From Furfurilactobacillus curtus (GTDB lineage: Bacteria; Bacillota; Bacilli; Lactobacillales; Lactobacillaceae): a stretch of DNA of 64,000 nucleotides. Below, piece after piece: positions 53,939 to 62,775 of the stretch. A program made the translations under genes and the position numbers. Positions within the stretch are counted from its first letter, which is position 1. Each line of letters starts with the position of its first letter. Location of the stretch: positions 186,001 to 250,000 of the forward strand of contig NZ_BQXO01000002.1 in NCBI RefSeq assembly GCF_045862785.1. The letters are read 5' to 3'. The notes below the pieces were generated by a model. The model was not told the DNA's origin. It was given only the letters and a program-made list of their open reading frames with translations, and searched no databases.

Positions 53939-54640
53939 ATGAGTAATCAAATTTTGATTGTTGAAGATGAGGCCAGTCTAAGTGCCTATTTGAAAACGGA
54001 ATTGACTTTTGAGAACTACAAGGTGCTAGTAGCTGCAGATGGTGAGGCGGCATTGGCCTTATTTAAGGACCATCAGCAAACTTTGGGTGTGGTTTTACTC
54101 GATTGGATGATTCCCAAATTAAATGGATTAGAAGTGCTTCGGCGCATTCGTAAACAAACCACCACACTGCCAGTGATCTTTATGACTGCTCGTGACTATA
54201 TTGGTGATAAAGTCGCTGGGCTTGATAACGGAGCGGATGATTATATTACGAAACCTTTTGAGATCGAGGAATTGTTAGCGCGCTTACGGGTGATCTTTCG
54301 CCGAGCTGCACAGCAAAACACGATTGCACCACGGTATCAGGTTGCTAATTTGACGTTAGATACGAAATCACATCAAGTAACTCGTGGTGATGGCGTTATT
54401 CAATTAACTCAGCGAGAATACACGTTGCTCTTATATTTGATGCAACATCAGAGCGAGACGGTTACGCGCGATGAATTACTCGACCACGTCTGGGGTGTTG
54501 ACTTTGTGGGGCAAACTAACATTGTGGATGTGTACATTCGTTATCTGCGTAATAAAATTGATCGGGATCAGCGCCCGCGACTGATTCATACAATTCGCGG
54601 GGTCGGCTATACATTGAAGGTGATCACTGATGACGCTTAG
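53939..54640 (+). CDS. OmpR-type response regulator (second)
   Basis: 233 residues: a receiver domain with Asp55 (LLDWMIPKLNG) and Lys105, and a winged-helix DNA-binding domain (about 135-230). Resembles ArlR/CovR-type regulators. GGAAGGA precedes the ATG. Overlaps the kinase gene by 11 bases and follows the YfhO-like gene closely, suggesting a three-gene operon. Confidence 0.93.
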   Translation: MSNQILIVEDEASLSAYLKTELTFENYKVLVAADGEAALALFKDHQQTLGVVLLDWMIPKLNGLEVLRRIRKQTTTLPVIFMTARDYIGDKVAGLDNGADDYITKPFEIEELLARLRVIFRRAAQQNTIAPRYQVANLTLDTKSHQVTRGDGVIQLTQREYTLLLYLMQHQSETVTRDELLDHVWGVDFVGQTNIVDVYIRYLRNKIDRDQRPRLIHTIRGVGYTLKVITDDA

Positions 54641-56015
54641 GCAACGGTGGCGAATTGATCGTCATTCCAGCGCTGGATTGATTATTCGAACGTACATTTT
54701 GATTATGTTAGTGACGACTGGACTTAGTGCAGTGTTTACGGCAGGTGTTGTGAGTACCCTATTGATTCGTAACCGAGAAACAGCCGCGATAAAAGTCATT
54801 CAGTCACTACAAGCGTCTTTTGTCCATCAATCGCCCAATTGGGATGCTTGGCAAGCGACTAGTGAAGAAGATTCATCGCGAACCTACGTTAAAATCCAAA
54901 CGATTACGAAAACTGGACGAACGGATGCAATTTTTTATGCGCCAGGAACGCGAGCTTATTTGGCGGCTAAACATCGCAATGCGCCAATTTTTTCAGCGGT
55001 TCGCTTTGTGGATGGGCATGGGGTTTTTTATTACCGTAGTAAACTGACGAAACGAGCGTACTATCAAGTTTGGCTAAGCTTAAATAGCATTTTGCAAGTT
55101 GTGCAGCTGACATTATTAAGTGTGTTGGTAGTTGCACTGATTAGCTTTGTCATTGGCATCACTTTGATCTTGTTGATGACACGACGGTTGACACGGCCGT
55201 TAACAGACCTGACAACAGCGACTCAAACCCGTTTAATTCGAGGTTGGCAACAACAAGCGTTATTACCTGTACCCAGTGCGCCCACAGAAGTTAAGCAGCT
55301 AGCAGATAGTTTTAATCAATTGCTGACTTCGTTGAATGACCAAATGGCACGCGAACATCAATTTGTCGCGGATGCCTCTCATGAATTGCGGACGCCATTG
55401 GCAGGTATTAGGGGCCACGTGAGTTTGTTACGCCGTCGTGGACAAGAACATCCCGAGATTATTGCTGACTCCTTGAAATATTTAGATGAAGAATCACAGC
55501 GGATGCAACATTTAGTGGAAAATTTATTGGCGATCAGCCGAAATGATCAGATGAAGTTAAGTTTACAAGCGGTGGACTTAAGTGACATTGTTAAAACGAC
55601 GGTGATGGGTTACACAACGGAAATTCAACGCCGAATTCAAATTCAGGTTCCTCCGACCTGTTTGGTTTTGGCTGACGCGGAAAGCGTTCGACAAATCCTG
55701 ATGGGATTGTTAGATAACGCTTTAAAGTATGCACCTGAATCGAGCAATATCACCTGTGCGTTGACCCAGCAAAACGATAAGATCAATTTGAGTATTAGTG
55801 ATGAAGGTCCTGGTCTCACTGATGAGAATAAGAAACATGTGTTTGAACGTTTTTATCGAGTTGATGAAGCTCGCTCCAGCCAGGTTCCTGGGACTGGTTT
55901 AGGCTTAGCGATTGTGCAACAACTAGTGACATTGAACCACGCCAAAATTATAGTGGCAGATAATCAGCCACATGGAGCGATTTTTACAGTCAGTTTTGGG
56001 CCCTTGGTTTCATGA
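54630..56015 (+). CDS. Sensor histidine kinase (second, ArlS-like)
   Basis: 461 residues. Helix 1 (about 17-45), an extracellular domain of roughly 105 residues, helix 2 (about 158-183), HAMP (about 184-240), phosphorylated His251 in DASHELRTPLAG, and a HATPase domain with N box (LLDNALKYAP) and G boxes (DEGPGLT, GTGLGLAIV). Partner of the regulator encoded just upstream. Architecture is like ArlS; signal unknown. Confidence 0.92.
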   Translation: MTLRQRWRIDRHSSAGLIIRTYILIMLVTTGLSAVFTAGVVSTLLIRNRETAAIKVIQSLQASFVHQSPNWDAWQATSEEDSSRTYVKIQTITKTGRTDAIFYAPGTRAYLAAKHRNAPIFSAVRFVDGHGVFYYRSKLTKRAYYQVWLSLNSILQVVQLTLLSVLVVALISFVIGITLILLMTRRLTRPLTDLTTATQTRLIRGWQQQALLPVPSAPTEVKQLADSFNQLLTSLNDQMAREHQFVADASHELRTPLAGIRGHVSLLRRRGQEHPEIIADSLKYLDEESQRMQHLVENLLAISRNDQMKLSLQAVDLSDIVKTTVMGYTTEIQRRIQIQVPPTCLVLADAESVRQILMGLLDNALKYAPESSNITCALTQQNDKINLSISDEGPGLTDENKKHVFERFYRVDEARSSQVPGTGLGLAIVQQLVTLNHAKIIVADNQPHGAIFTVSFGPLVS

Positions 56016-56052
56016 GAAAAACTAATTTATTCTTCAGGTGATGTAAGTAGTG

Positions 56053-56107
56053 CCACCTCAGCTGACCGACTATGATGAGATCAAGTTGGAAGGTGAGGTG
56101 GTTTTTT
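56053..56107 (+). terminator. Hairpin overlapping the dedA ribosome-binding site and start
   Basis: CCACCTCA (56053-56060) pairs with TGAGGTGG (56094-56101), with inner pairing CCGACT/AGTTGG, then TTTTTT (56102-56107). It looks like the terminator of the kinase operon, but its 3' arm is also the Shine-Dalgarno of the next gene and the T-run enters its TTG start. Confidence 0.65.
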
Positions 56108-56747
56108 GACAACTTTATTGCTTACATTCAGCCACGTGACAACGTGGCTACCGGCACTAATGATCTCACATTTTGGACTCGTCAATCTCGTGTTATGGTT
56201 ATTAGTTTTTATCGAAACCGGCGTTGTGATCATGCCCTTTCTTCCAGGCGATTCAATCCTGTTCCTAACAGGTTCATTGGCTGTCACAATTCCTCATGAA
56301 ACACCATTACTGCTCATTTTACTACTCAGTTCTGCGGCAATCTTAGGTGATTGGGTCAATTTTGAAATTGGTCATCGATTTGGTAATTACGTGGTGAATA
56401 AGCAGCGGTGGCAACGGTTGATTAAGCCCAAGTACTTAAAGCGAACACAACATTTTTTCAATCGGCATGGTAATTTAGCGATCTTTTGGGGTCGTTTTGT
56501 GCCAATTGTCCGTACGATGGTGCCCTTTACCGCTGGTATGGGACAGATGCGTTACCAAGACTTTCTTAAGTTCAACGCTCTGGGTGGATTCACGTGGGTG
56601 AGCGTTGTCATTGGCACTGGCTATCTATTGGGTAGTATCCCTTTTGTCAAAGCGAATTTTGAAATCATCTTAGTGGGAATTGTGGGAATTTCACTTATTC
56701 CCATGGGATTAACAACACTGCGAACTTATTTTCGTCATCAAGTGTAG
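56106..56747 (+). CDS. DedA-family membrane protein
   Basis: 213-residue DedA/SNARE-associated/VTT-domain protein with about five helices, including two re-entrant-type segments. Family signatures are FIETGVVIMPFLPGDSILF, GDWVNFEIGHRFG, FGRFVPIVRTMVPFTAGMGQM and GFTWVSVVIGTGYLLG. Some members move undecaprenyl phosphate or phosphatidylethanolamine across the membrane. The TTG start at 56106 matches the normal N-terminal length and has AGGTGAGG seven bases upstream. Confidence 0.88.
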   Translation: MTTLLLTFSHVTTWLPALMISHFGLVNLVLWLLVFIETGVVIMPFLPGDSILFLTGSLAVTIPHETPLLLILLLSSAAILGDWVNFEIGHRFGNYVVNKQRWQRLIKPKYLKRTQHFFNRHGNLAIFWGRFVPIVRTMVPFTAGMGQMRYQDFLKFNALGGFTWVSVVIGTGYLLGSIPFVKANFEIILVGIVGISLIPMGLTTLRTYFRHQV

Positions 56748-56789
56748 CAAAGTACAAAGTAAGCAACAAAATTGTCAGGAGATGAACGC

Positions 56790-57074
56790 ATGGATCAAGG
56801 AAAGCTTATTGAAAATGTACTTACATTTGTTCTCTTGCGCACCAAGGCTGGTGACGTGGGGATAATGTTAAATGTTTTAGATGAACAAGTTGTCGTGGCC
56901 AGACAAGCGCAAAACATTGCGTTATTAGTTGAACTTCAGGCGATTCCATTGACGTTAATTCGACCTGAGTACGTTACAGAAATTGCGACAATCAAGCATT
57001 ATTTCAAGTTACATCCTTTGCTGACTGTTCCAATGGTTTGTACAAATAGTGATGTCTTAGCGCCGTCGTATTAA
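56790..57074 (+). CDS. Hypothetical protein, 94 residues
   Basis: Soluble protein with no motif I recognise. Residues 15-65 alternate short hydrophobic strands (VLTFVLLRT, DVGIMLNVLDE, VVVARQAQNIALLVEL), suggesting an alpha/beta fold. AGGAGA lies at good spacing before ATG 56790, 42 bases after dedA, so it may be co-transcribed with it. A strong terminator follows. Confidence 0.6.
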   Translation: MDQGKLIENVLTFVLLRTKAGDVGIMLNVLDEQVVVARQAQNIALLVELQAIPLTLIRPEYVTEIATIKHYFKLHPLLTVPMVCTNSDVLAPSY

Positions 57075-57123
57075 TCACAGTACAGACAATTCACGATCGT
57101 TAGGGGTTATTAAGCATGAGCAC

Positions 57124-57166
57124 AAACGAAAAAGACAGTTTCCATTGAGGACTGTCTTTTTCGTTT
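57124..57166. terminator. Terminator after the 94-residue gene
   Basis: A perfect 16-bp stem (57124-57139 with 57151-57166) with an 11-base loop. Confidence 0.85.
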
Positions 57167-57193
57167 TACACTATAGTTTGAGACAAAAGTAAA

Positions 57194-57223
57194 AGCAAAA
57201 TTTGATTTTAAATCAAATTTGCT
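57194..57223 (-). terminator. Terminator for second P-type ATPase
   Basis: On the minus strand, AGCAAATTTGATT pairs with AATCAAATTTTGCT, followed by TTTACTTTTG. Confidence 0.6.
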
Positions 57224-57274
57224 AAAGGGTGGGACATCAATAGCCAGCTAGTGCTCAAGCTTCATTTGGTTGAT

Positions 57275-60004
57275 CTAATTGATGTTGGTTGAATGTTCCT
57301 TAAACTGTCGCCGTCGTTTATTCAGAGCTAGGCGAATTAGTTTATCAATTTCTGTGACAACTAATGTTACAAACCCGGCCGCAATGGCTAATCCCCATTG
57401 ATTAAGTGACATGGGGCCTGTTTTAAAGATCGCTTGCATAAATGGTAGATAGGCTTGGGCGATTTGTAAGAGTAGTAATAGGCCAATCACGACAAAGGCC
57501 ATCGGGTTGGTCCAGAAGCTCCTAGAAATGACGGGATGTGGCGTGCGAATGTTAAATAGATAAAAGATTTTACCCATGATGATCACATTGACGGTAATTG
57601 TGCTAGCGATGACTTGGCTGACGCCTTGACCAGTCAACAGATCAAACATCCATAAGCCCATTACGGCAATCAGCACTGACACATAAATCATCTGAAAGAC
57701 ATCGTGACGATTCATTAACGCGGCCCCAGTACGACGCGGTGGGCGATGCATCAGTCCATCTTCTTCTGGTTCAAAAATGAAAGCAAATTGAATCGTGATC
57801 GCTGAGACCATGTTAATCCACAACAACTGGGTTGGGACCAGCGGCAATTCTTGTTGCATTAAAATACTAAAGGCCACGATTAATCCTTCGGCAAAGCTAG
57901 TGGGTAGGAGAAAAGCAATTGTCTTTTTGATGTTGTCGTAGAGCCGGCGACCTTCGCGAATCGCTTTAGTCATCGTGGTAAAGTTGTCATCCACTAAGAT
58001 CATATCTGCAGCATCTTTGGCAACGTCGGTTCCTTTGATCCCCATGGCGACCCCGATATCCGCCTTTTTTAGCGCCGTCGCATCATTGACGCCATCACCG
58101 GTCATGGCCGTGATTTTACCAGTTTCTTGATAAGCCGAAATAATGGCCAATTTGTTACTAGGGGTTGTGCGGGCAAAGACATCATAGCGATTGATCGTTG
58201 CTTTTAATTCCTCAGGAGAAAGTTGGTCAAGTTCAGTTCCAGTGATCGTTTGAATATCCGCAGCTAGGCCGAGTTGGCGGCCAATCGCGGTGGCAGTGTC
58301 TGGGTGATCTCCAGTGATCATCTTCACTTTAACGCCGGCGGTCCGCATTTCTTTTAACGCGGCGATAACTTCTTCACGTGGCGGATCAATAATCCCCACG
58401 ATGCCGAGAAAATCGATACCTTGCGCGAGCGTGTCATGGTCAATTTGGTTGACGGTTTCCGGCACCAGCCGATGCCCCACTGCCACAACCCGTTTGCCGG
58501 CTTGGGTTAAGTCATGAATGGCAGTATCCCACTTAGTACGATCAAACGTAGGATCAGCAGCCTGCGCCATTTCATAAACTTTGTCTGGTGCTCCTTTGAT
58601 GAAGATTTCATGTTGACCTGTGTCATTTACGGACAAACGGGCCATGTAACGATAATCGGAGTCAAAGGGAATGCGATCAAGCTCTTGATAAGCGGGGGCT
58701 GACTGGCCTAATCCCTTGTGGTACAGGGTTAAAAACGCACCATCAGTGGGTTCGCCGTTAATTAACCACTGCCCAGCCTCTTCGTATAACATCGTGTCGT
58801 TGGCCTCAAAGCCACTGATGAGCAGTTGCTTTAAAGCTGTTTCGGCGGAGACATCAACCGGTTGACCCGCTAAAGTAATGGTTCCACTAGGCGCATAGCC
58901 AGTCCCAGTGACTTGGTAGTGCGCCGTTTGGGTGATAATATCTTGAGCCGTCATTTCATTTTTGGTCAAAGTCCCCGTCTTATCAGTTGCGATTACGTCG
59001 ACGGCGCCTAACGTTTCAACAGATGGTAATGTCTTGACGATGGCATGATTCTTAGCCATTTTGTTGACACCCATGGCTAAGATGACTGATGTCGAAGCGG
59101 GGAGGCCTTCAGGCAATGAACCGACAACCATCGTGATCACTGCTAAAGCCAAGGTTGGGAGCGCATAAAGGTGACGAAGCCATCCAAAAATAAACAATGC
59201 GATGGCGACCGCAATGATGAAGTAGGAAATCCACGTGCCTAAGCCGTCTAGTTCACGCATGAGCGGTGTTTTAGTCTGTTTGACATCGGTCACATCTGTC
59301 GCAATTTGACCAAGTTCGGTCTCAGCACCAGTGGCAACCACCACCCCAGTAGCACTCCCATTAGTGACCGCGGTACTGGCGTAGGCCATGTTGGTTCGGT
59401 CGGCCAACGGTGTTTTTTGGTCAATCAACGGCGCAAATGTTTTGGTGACCGCGTCTGCTTCCCCAGTTAGTGCCGCTTCTTGAATCCGTAAATTGTCGGC
59501 ATCTAACAAGCGTAGGTCGGCGGGAACATTGTCACCAGCTTCTAAATAAACGATATCACCAGTAACTAAGTCTGCCGCGGGTATGTCAGTTCGCGTGCCA
59601 TCACGAATGACGGTCGCTTCAGTCGAGAGCATTGATTTAATTTTGTCGAGCGCATTGCTGGCGTTTACTTCTTGGAAATAACCGATTAATGCATTGATAA
59701 TCACCACTAACCCGATTACAACGGCATCTGAGTAATGACGAATCACGAGGGTAAAGGCCGCCGCAAATAGCAGAATGTAGATAATCACATTGTTAAATTG
59801 GCGGAGAAAAATCACCCATTTGGGGGTGACGGTGGTGGTTAATTCATTTGGCCCATTTTTTGCCAGGCGATCGGCAGCCATCTTAGTGGTCAAGCCTTGT
59901 TCAAAATCGGTTTGATACTGAGCTAGAACAGTTGCGGTGCTGGCGGTAAAGAGCGGACTGGGTCCAGGTTTAGCATCAGAGGCTACGTGTGTTTCATTTT
60001 CCAT
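57275..60004 (-). CDS. P-type cation-transporting ATPase (second)
   Basis: 909-residue P2-type pump. TGEADAVTK in the actuator, PEGLP in helix 4 (299-303), phosphorylated Asp341 in DKTGTLT, and hinge TGDGVNDATAL. Helix 6 reads WINMVSAITIQFAF, without the aspartate found in NLVTDGLPA of calcium pumps, so ion coordination differs from the classical SERCA site. Sodium, potassium or another cation may be moved. GGAGTTT precedes the ATG. Monocistronic with its own terminator. Confidence 0.9.
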   Translation of the reverse strand: MENETHVASDAKPGPSPLFTASTATVLAQYQTDFEQGLTTKMAADRLAKNGPNELTTTVTPKWVIFLRQFNNVIIYILLFAAAFTLVIRHYSDAVVIGLVVIINALIGYFQEVNASNALDKIKSMLSTEATVIRDGTRTDIPAADLVTGDIVYLEAGDNVPADLRLLDADNLRIQEAALTGEADAVTKTFAPLIDQKTPLADRTNMAYASTAVTNGSATGVVVATGAETELGQIATDVTDVKQTKTPLMRELDGLGTWISYFIIAVAIALFIFGWLRHLYALPTLALAVITMVVGSLPEGLPASTSVILAMGVNKMAKNHAIVKTLPSVETLGAVDVIATDKTGTLTKNEMTAQDIITQTAHYQVTGTGYAPSGTITLAGQPVDVSAETALKQLLISGFEANDTMLYEEAGQWLINGEPTDGAFLTLYHKGLGQSAPAYQELDRIPFDSDYRYMARLSVNDTGQHEIFIKGAPDKVYEMAQAADPTFDRTKWDTAIHDLTQAGKRVVAVGHRLVPETVNQIDHDTLAQGIDFLGIVGIIDPPREEVIAALKEMRTAGVKVKMITGDHPDTATAIGRQLGLAADIQTITGTELDQLSPEELKATINRYDVFARTTPSNKLAIISAYQETGKITAMTGDGVNDATALKKADIGVAMGIKGTDVAKDAADMILVDDNFTTMTKAIREGRRLYDNIKKTIAFLLPTSFAEGLIVAFSILMQQELPLVPTQLLWINMVSAITIQFAFIFEPEEDGLMHRPPRRTGAALMNRHDVFQMIYVSVLIAVMGLWMFDLLTGQGVSQVIASTITVNVIIMGKIFYLFNIRTPHPVISRSFWTNPMAFVVIGLLLLLQIAQAYLPFMQAIFKTGPMSLNQWGLAIAAGFVTLVVTEIDKLIRLALNKRRRQFKEHSTNIN

Positions 60005-60172
60005 CGAAAGTAAACTCCTTTTTGTTATAAAGATTATTTTGGTCCAACTAGTATAGCATGGTGAGCAGGTTCCGTTAAAGTGACATCAATTGAAATGATA
60101 ATATTTACCTAAAATTTATTGGTAGGTTTGTTAACGATAAGTTGTCCACAATTAAATTGTGTTGAAATATGC

Positions 60173-60201
60173 TTGCATCCGTTGGTAGGCTGTCGTATGG
60201 T
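60173..60201 (+). promoter_or_regulatory. NADH oxidase promoter
   Basis: TTGCAT (60173-60178) and TATGGT (60196-60201) with a 17-base spacer, just upstream of the PerR-like box. Confidence 0.45.
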
Positions 60202-60219
60202 TAGTATGTTGGTGATCAA

Positions 60220-60234
60220 TTAGAATAATTCTAA
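60220..60234. promoter_or_regulatory. PerR-like box upstream of NADH oxidase
   Basis: TTAGAATAATTCTAA is a perfect 7-1-7 inverted repeat that matches 13 of 15 positions of the Per box TTATAATNATTATAA, both changes being symmetrical. It lies about 12-26 bases after the predicted transcription start, a repressing position. Confidence 0.6.
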
Positions 60235-60266
60235 ACTGACAAAAAATAAACGGAGGCTGAAAGAAA

Positions 60267-61637
60267 ATGGAAAAGACCAAGGTTGTTATTGTAGGGGCAT
60301 CTCATGGTGGTCACGAATCAGCGATTGAGATTTTAGACAAGTATGAGAATGTTGATGTAACAATTTTTGAAGCCGGTGACTTTGTTTCATTCATGTCGTG
60401 TGGCATGCAATTATTCTTAGAAGATCAAGTCACTGCACAAGATGATGTGCGCAATTTCCGGCCAGAAGACATCACTCAAAAAGGCGGCCATGTGCTAAAT
60501 AATCATGAAGTGACAGCCATTAACGCGGACAAAAAAGAAGTTAGTGTGAAGGATGCCATTAGTGGGGAAACAACACAGGTGGCTTATGATAAGCTGATTT
60601 TGAGTTCTGGGGTGACGCCAACCACATTGCCAGTCCCAGGGCATGAGTTAAAGAATGTTTACTTGATGCGTGGTTACGACTGGGCTTCCAAAATCAAAGC
60701 TGCTTTGACCAATGAGCAAATTCAAAATGTAGCGGTTATTGGCGCTGGCTATATTGGCATTGAAGCCGCTGAAGTCTTTGCCAAGGCTGGTAAACATGTC
60801 ACGTTACTCGACATGATTGATCGTCCACTGGGTAACTACCTTAACCAGGAATTGACGGATTTGATCGCACCAGAATTAACCGGTCATGGGATTGAATTAG
60901 CCATGGGTGCAGCCATTCAGAAATTTGAAGGAACTGATACGGTCACTGGTGTTACGACCAAGTCAACGACATATCCGGCAGATCTCGTGATCAGTGCGGC
61001 AGGTGTACGACCGAATACTGGTTGGCTACAGGATACGGTGAACTTAACCGACCGCGGCTTCATCGATGTGGATGAATACTTACAAACCAACTTGCCAGAT
61101 GTTTACGCCATCGGGGACGCGATTTTACCGTTATCGATTCCGGCTGGGCAAAAGATGCCAATTGCCTTAGCAACGACGGCGCGGCGTGAAGCACAATACG
61201 TGGTCGATCATTTGTTTGAAACAACACCAGCAGTGCCATTTAAGGGTGTAATCGGTGCTTCAGCGTTGAGCGTCTTCGATTATCATTTTGCAGCAGCTGG
61301 TTTGAACACGTTTACTGCAGATAAGGCAAATATCACCGTATCGACAAGCTATTATCAAGATTCATTGCGGCCCAACTACGTCCCAGAAAGGGCGGGCAAC
61401 ACGGATGTTTACGTTAGTTTGACGTTTGACCCATTGACCCATCAGTTGTTAGGTGGCGCAGTGCTGTCTAAATACGATATTACCGCGCAAGGTAATGTGA
61501 TCGCATTAGCGGTAGCGCACAAGTTGACGGTTGAAGATCTGGCGACGGCTGATTTCTTCTTCCAACCTGGTTTTGACCGGCAGTGGAGTATCTTGAACCT
61601 GGCTGCCCAACATGCATTAGGCCGAGCGCGTTTCTAA
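60267..61637 (+). CDS. nox: NADH oxidase, H2O-forming
   Basis: 456-residue FAD enzyme of the class III pyridine-nucleotide-disulphide family that reduces oxygen to water with NADH. The FAD loop is GASHGG (10-15), the redox-active Cys45 lies in SFMSCGM, the NADH-binding loop is VIGAGYIGIEAAE, and the second FAD motif DVYAIGDA follows. The single active cysteine separates it from disulphide reductases, though CoA-disulphide reductase is related. CGGAGG precedes the ATG. A Per-like box suggests control by oxidative stress. Confidence 0.92.
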   Translation: MEKTKVVIVGASHGGHESAIEILDKYENVDVTIFEAGDFVSFMSCGMQLFLEDQVTAQDDVRNFRPEDITQKGGHVLNNHEVTAINADKKEVSVKDAISGETTQVAYDKLILSSGVTPTTLPVPGHELKNVYLMRGYDWASKIKAALTNEQIQNVAVIGAGYIGIEAAEVFAKAGKHVTLLDMIDRPLGNYLNQELTDLIAPELTGHGIELAMGAAIQKFEGTDTVTGVTTKSTTYPADLVISAAGVRPNTGWLQDTVNLTDRGFIDVDEYLQTNLPDVYAIGDAILPLSIPAGQKMPIALATTARREAQYVVDHLFETTPAVPFKGVIGASALSVFDYHFAAAGLNTFTADKANITVSTSYYQDSLRPNYVPERAGNTDVYVSLTFDPLTHQLLGGAVLSKYDITAQGNVIALAVAHKLTVEDLATADFFFQPGFDRQWSILNLAAQHALGRARF

Positions 61638-61661
61638 AATAATTCAAATCAAATTCAAATG

Positions 61662-61716
61662 AAAATACGGTTTCATCACTGTAGTCAAGGATTGCAGCTA
61701 GATGAAACCGTATTTT
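61662..61716. terminator. Bidirectional terminator
   Basis: A perfect 16-bp stem (61662-61677 with 61701-61716) between nox and the convergent SMR gene. Confidence 0.85.
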
Positions 61717-61721
61717 AGTGG

Positions 61722-62042
61722 TTAATGAGACGTCGTTAGTTTGATCCCGATCAGTCCCACTACGAGTAGGCCGACAAACAGCCAGGTGAGTGGTGAGAAT
61801 TTATCTTGAAAGATCAGTGCGCCGACAATGATTGAACCAACGGCGCCAATACCAGTCCAGATCGGGTAAGCAACACTTAACGGGAGATCCTTTAGGGATA
61901 ATGACAGCATCACAAAACTAAGAATCATGCCGACTACGGTAGTGCCAGTCCAAAAAATCTGAGTAAAACCGGCACTTAATTTCATGGCCGACGCCCAGAC
62001 AACTTCAAATAAACCAGCAAAAACTAGATAAATCCATGACAT
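61722..62042 (-). CDS. SMR-family exporter, SugE/Gdx-like
   Basis: 106-residue four-helix transporter that works as a dual-topology dimer. The essential Glu lies in helix 1 (AGLFEVVWASAMK), and LKDLPLSVAYPIWTGIGAVG in helix 3 is closer to SugE/Gdx guanidinium exporters than to EmrE. GGAGG sets the start at 62042; the longer frame has none. The gene is preceded by a terminator-like hairpin ending exactly at the ribosome-binding site. Confidence 0.88.
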   Translation of the reverse strand: MSWIYLVFAGLFEVVWASAMKLSAGFTQIFWTGTTVVGMILSFVMLSLSLKDLPLSVAYPIWTGIGAVGSIIVGALIFQDKFSPLTWLFVGLLVVGLIGIKLTTSH

Positions 62043-62052
62043 ACATAAACCT

Positions 62053-62111
62053 CCAAAAAAATAGACAACCGTCAACATTTCTTCTCAGACCTAACGAAAT
62101 GTTGATGTTGT
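62053..62111 (-). promoter_or_regulatory. Terminator-like hairpin in the leader of the SMR gene
   Basis: On the minus strand, AGACAAC + CAACATTTC arms pair with GAAATGTTG + GTTGTCT around a 14-base loop, followed by TTTTTTT that directly abuts GGAGG of the SMR gene. It may be the terminator of the upstream greA-like gene, an attenuator, or the expression platform of a riboswitch. Confidence 0.6.
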
Positions 62112-62213
62112 CTTCATTGACAAATTCCCGGTGGAATCATTTACTTTATTAGCTACAGCATAACATGGCAGCTGTGGAGAGAAAAGTTTTGAGTGATGAA
62201 AAAAAGCCAGACC

Positions 62214-62684
62214 TCAAAGCGCCAGGTTAGTGATCGTTACCTGATAGTTGCCATTGGGTGCAGCGACCGTTTGGGTGGCGCCCACCGATCGGTCTAAAAC
62301 GGCCCGACCAAGTGGTGAGTCAAATGAAACTTTACCTTCGTCCAAATTAGCCTCAAATTTACCGACTAGTTCATAGGTCGCCGTATTGGTGGGATCAGCA
62401 TCAAACATCACGGTAAAGGTGCGGCCTAATTCAACGTGGTCGGTGGTTTGTGGTGTGATGACTTCAGCGTACTGTTGCAATTTATTGAGATAATGAAGGC
62501 GACTTTCCAACCAACGTAGATCACGTTTAGCGGCACTATATTCAGCATTTTCTGAGCGATCGCCTAGCGCGGCTGCGTCCGCCAAACGTTTGATCCGGCG
62601 AGGCCGATCGGCAGTTAACGCGTCAATATCAGCTTGGATTTGGTGATAACTGGCTGGCGTCATGGCGTTTTCGTTTAATTCCAA
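62214..62684 (-). CDS. GreA/GreB-family transcription elongation factor
   Basis: 156-residue RNA-polymerase secondary-channel factor that stimulates cleavage of backtracked transcripts. An N-terminal coiled-coil holds the acidic tip region (ALGDRSENAEYSAAKRD), with Asp and Glu available for metal binding, and a C-terminal FKBP-like domain ends at DSPLGRAVLDRSVGATQTV. The TTG start at 62684 follows AGGAGG at 7 bases; the longer frame runs upstream through it. Probably a second GreA-like protein, as its sequence departs from the housekeeping one. Confidence 0.88.
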   Translation of the reverse strand: MELNENAMTPASYHQIQADIDALTADRPRRIKRLADAAALGDRSENAEYSAAKRDLRWLESRLHYLNKLQQYAEVITPQTTDHVELGRTFTVMFDADPTNTATYELVGKFEANLDEGKVSFDSPLGRAVLDRSVGATQTVAAPNGNYQVTITNLAL

Positions 62685-62775
62685 AGGCACACCTCCTAGA
62701 TTCACTAGCGTCATTCTAGCGTAAAGGTGGTATCGCGTAAACGACAAAATCAGGGTGCGAAAAAGTGACGAATCT

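Noticed and set aside
57224..57274. Possible fifth member of the 120-bp repeat family (AGCTAGTGCTCA block)
   Set aside because: Only one short block matches; the ends and length are not recognisable.
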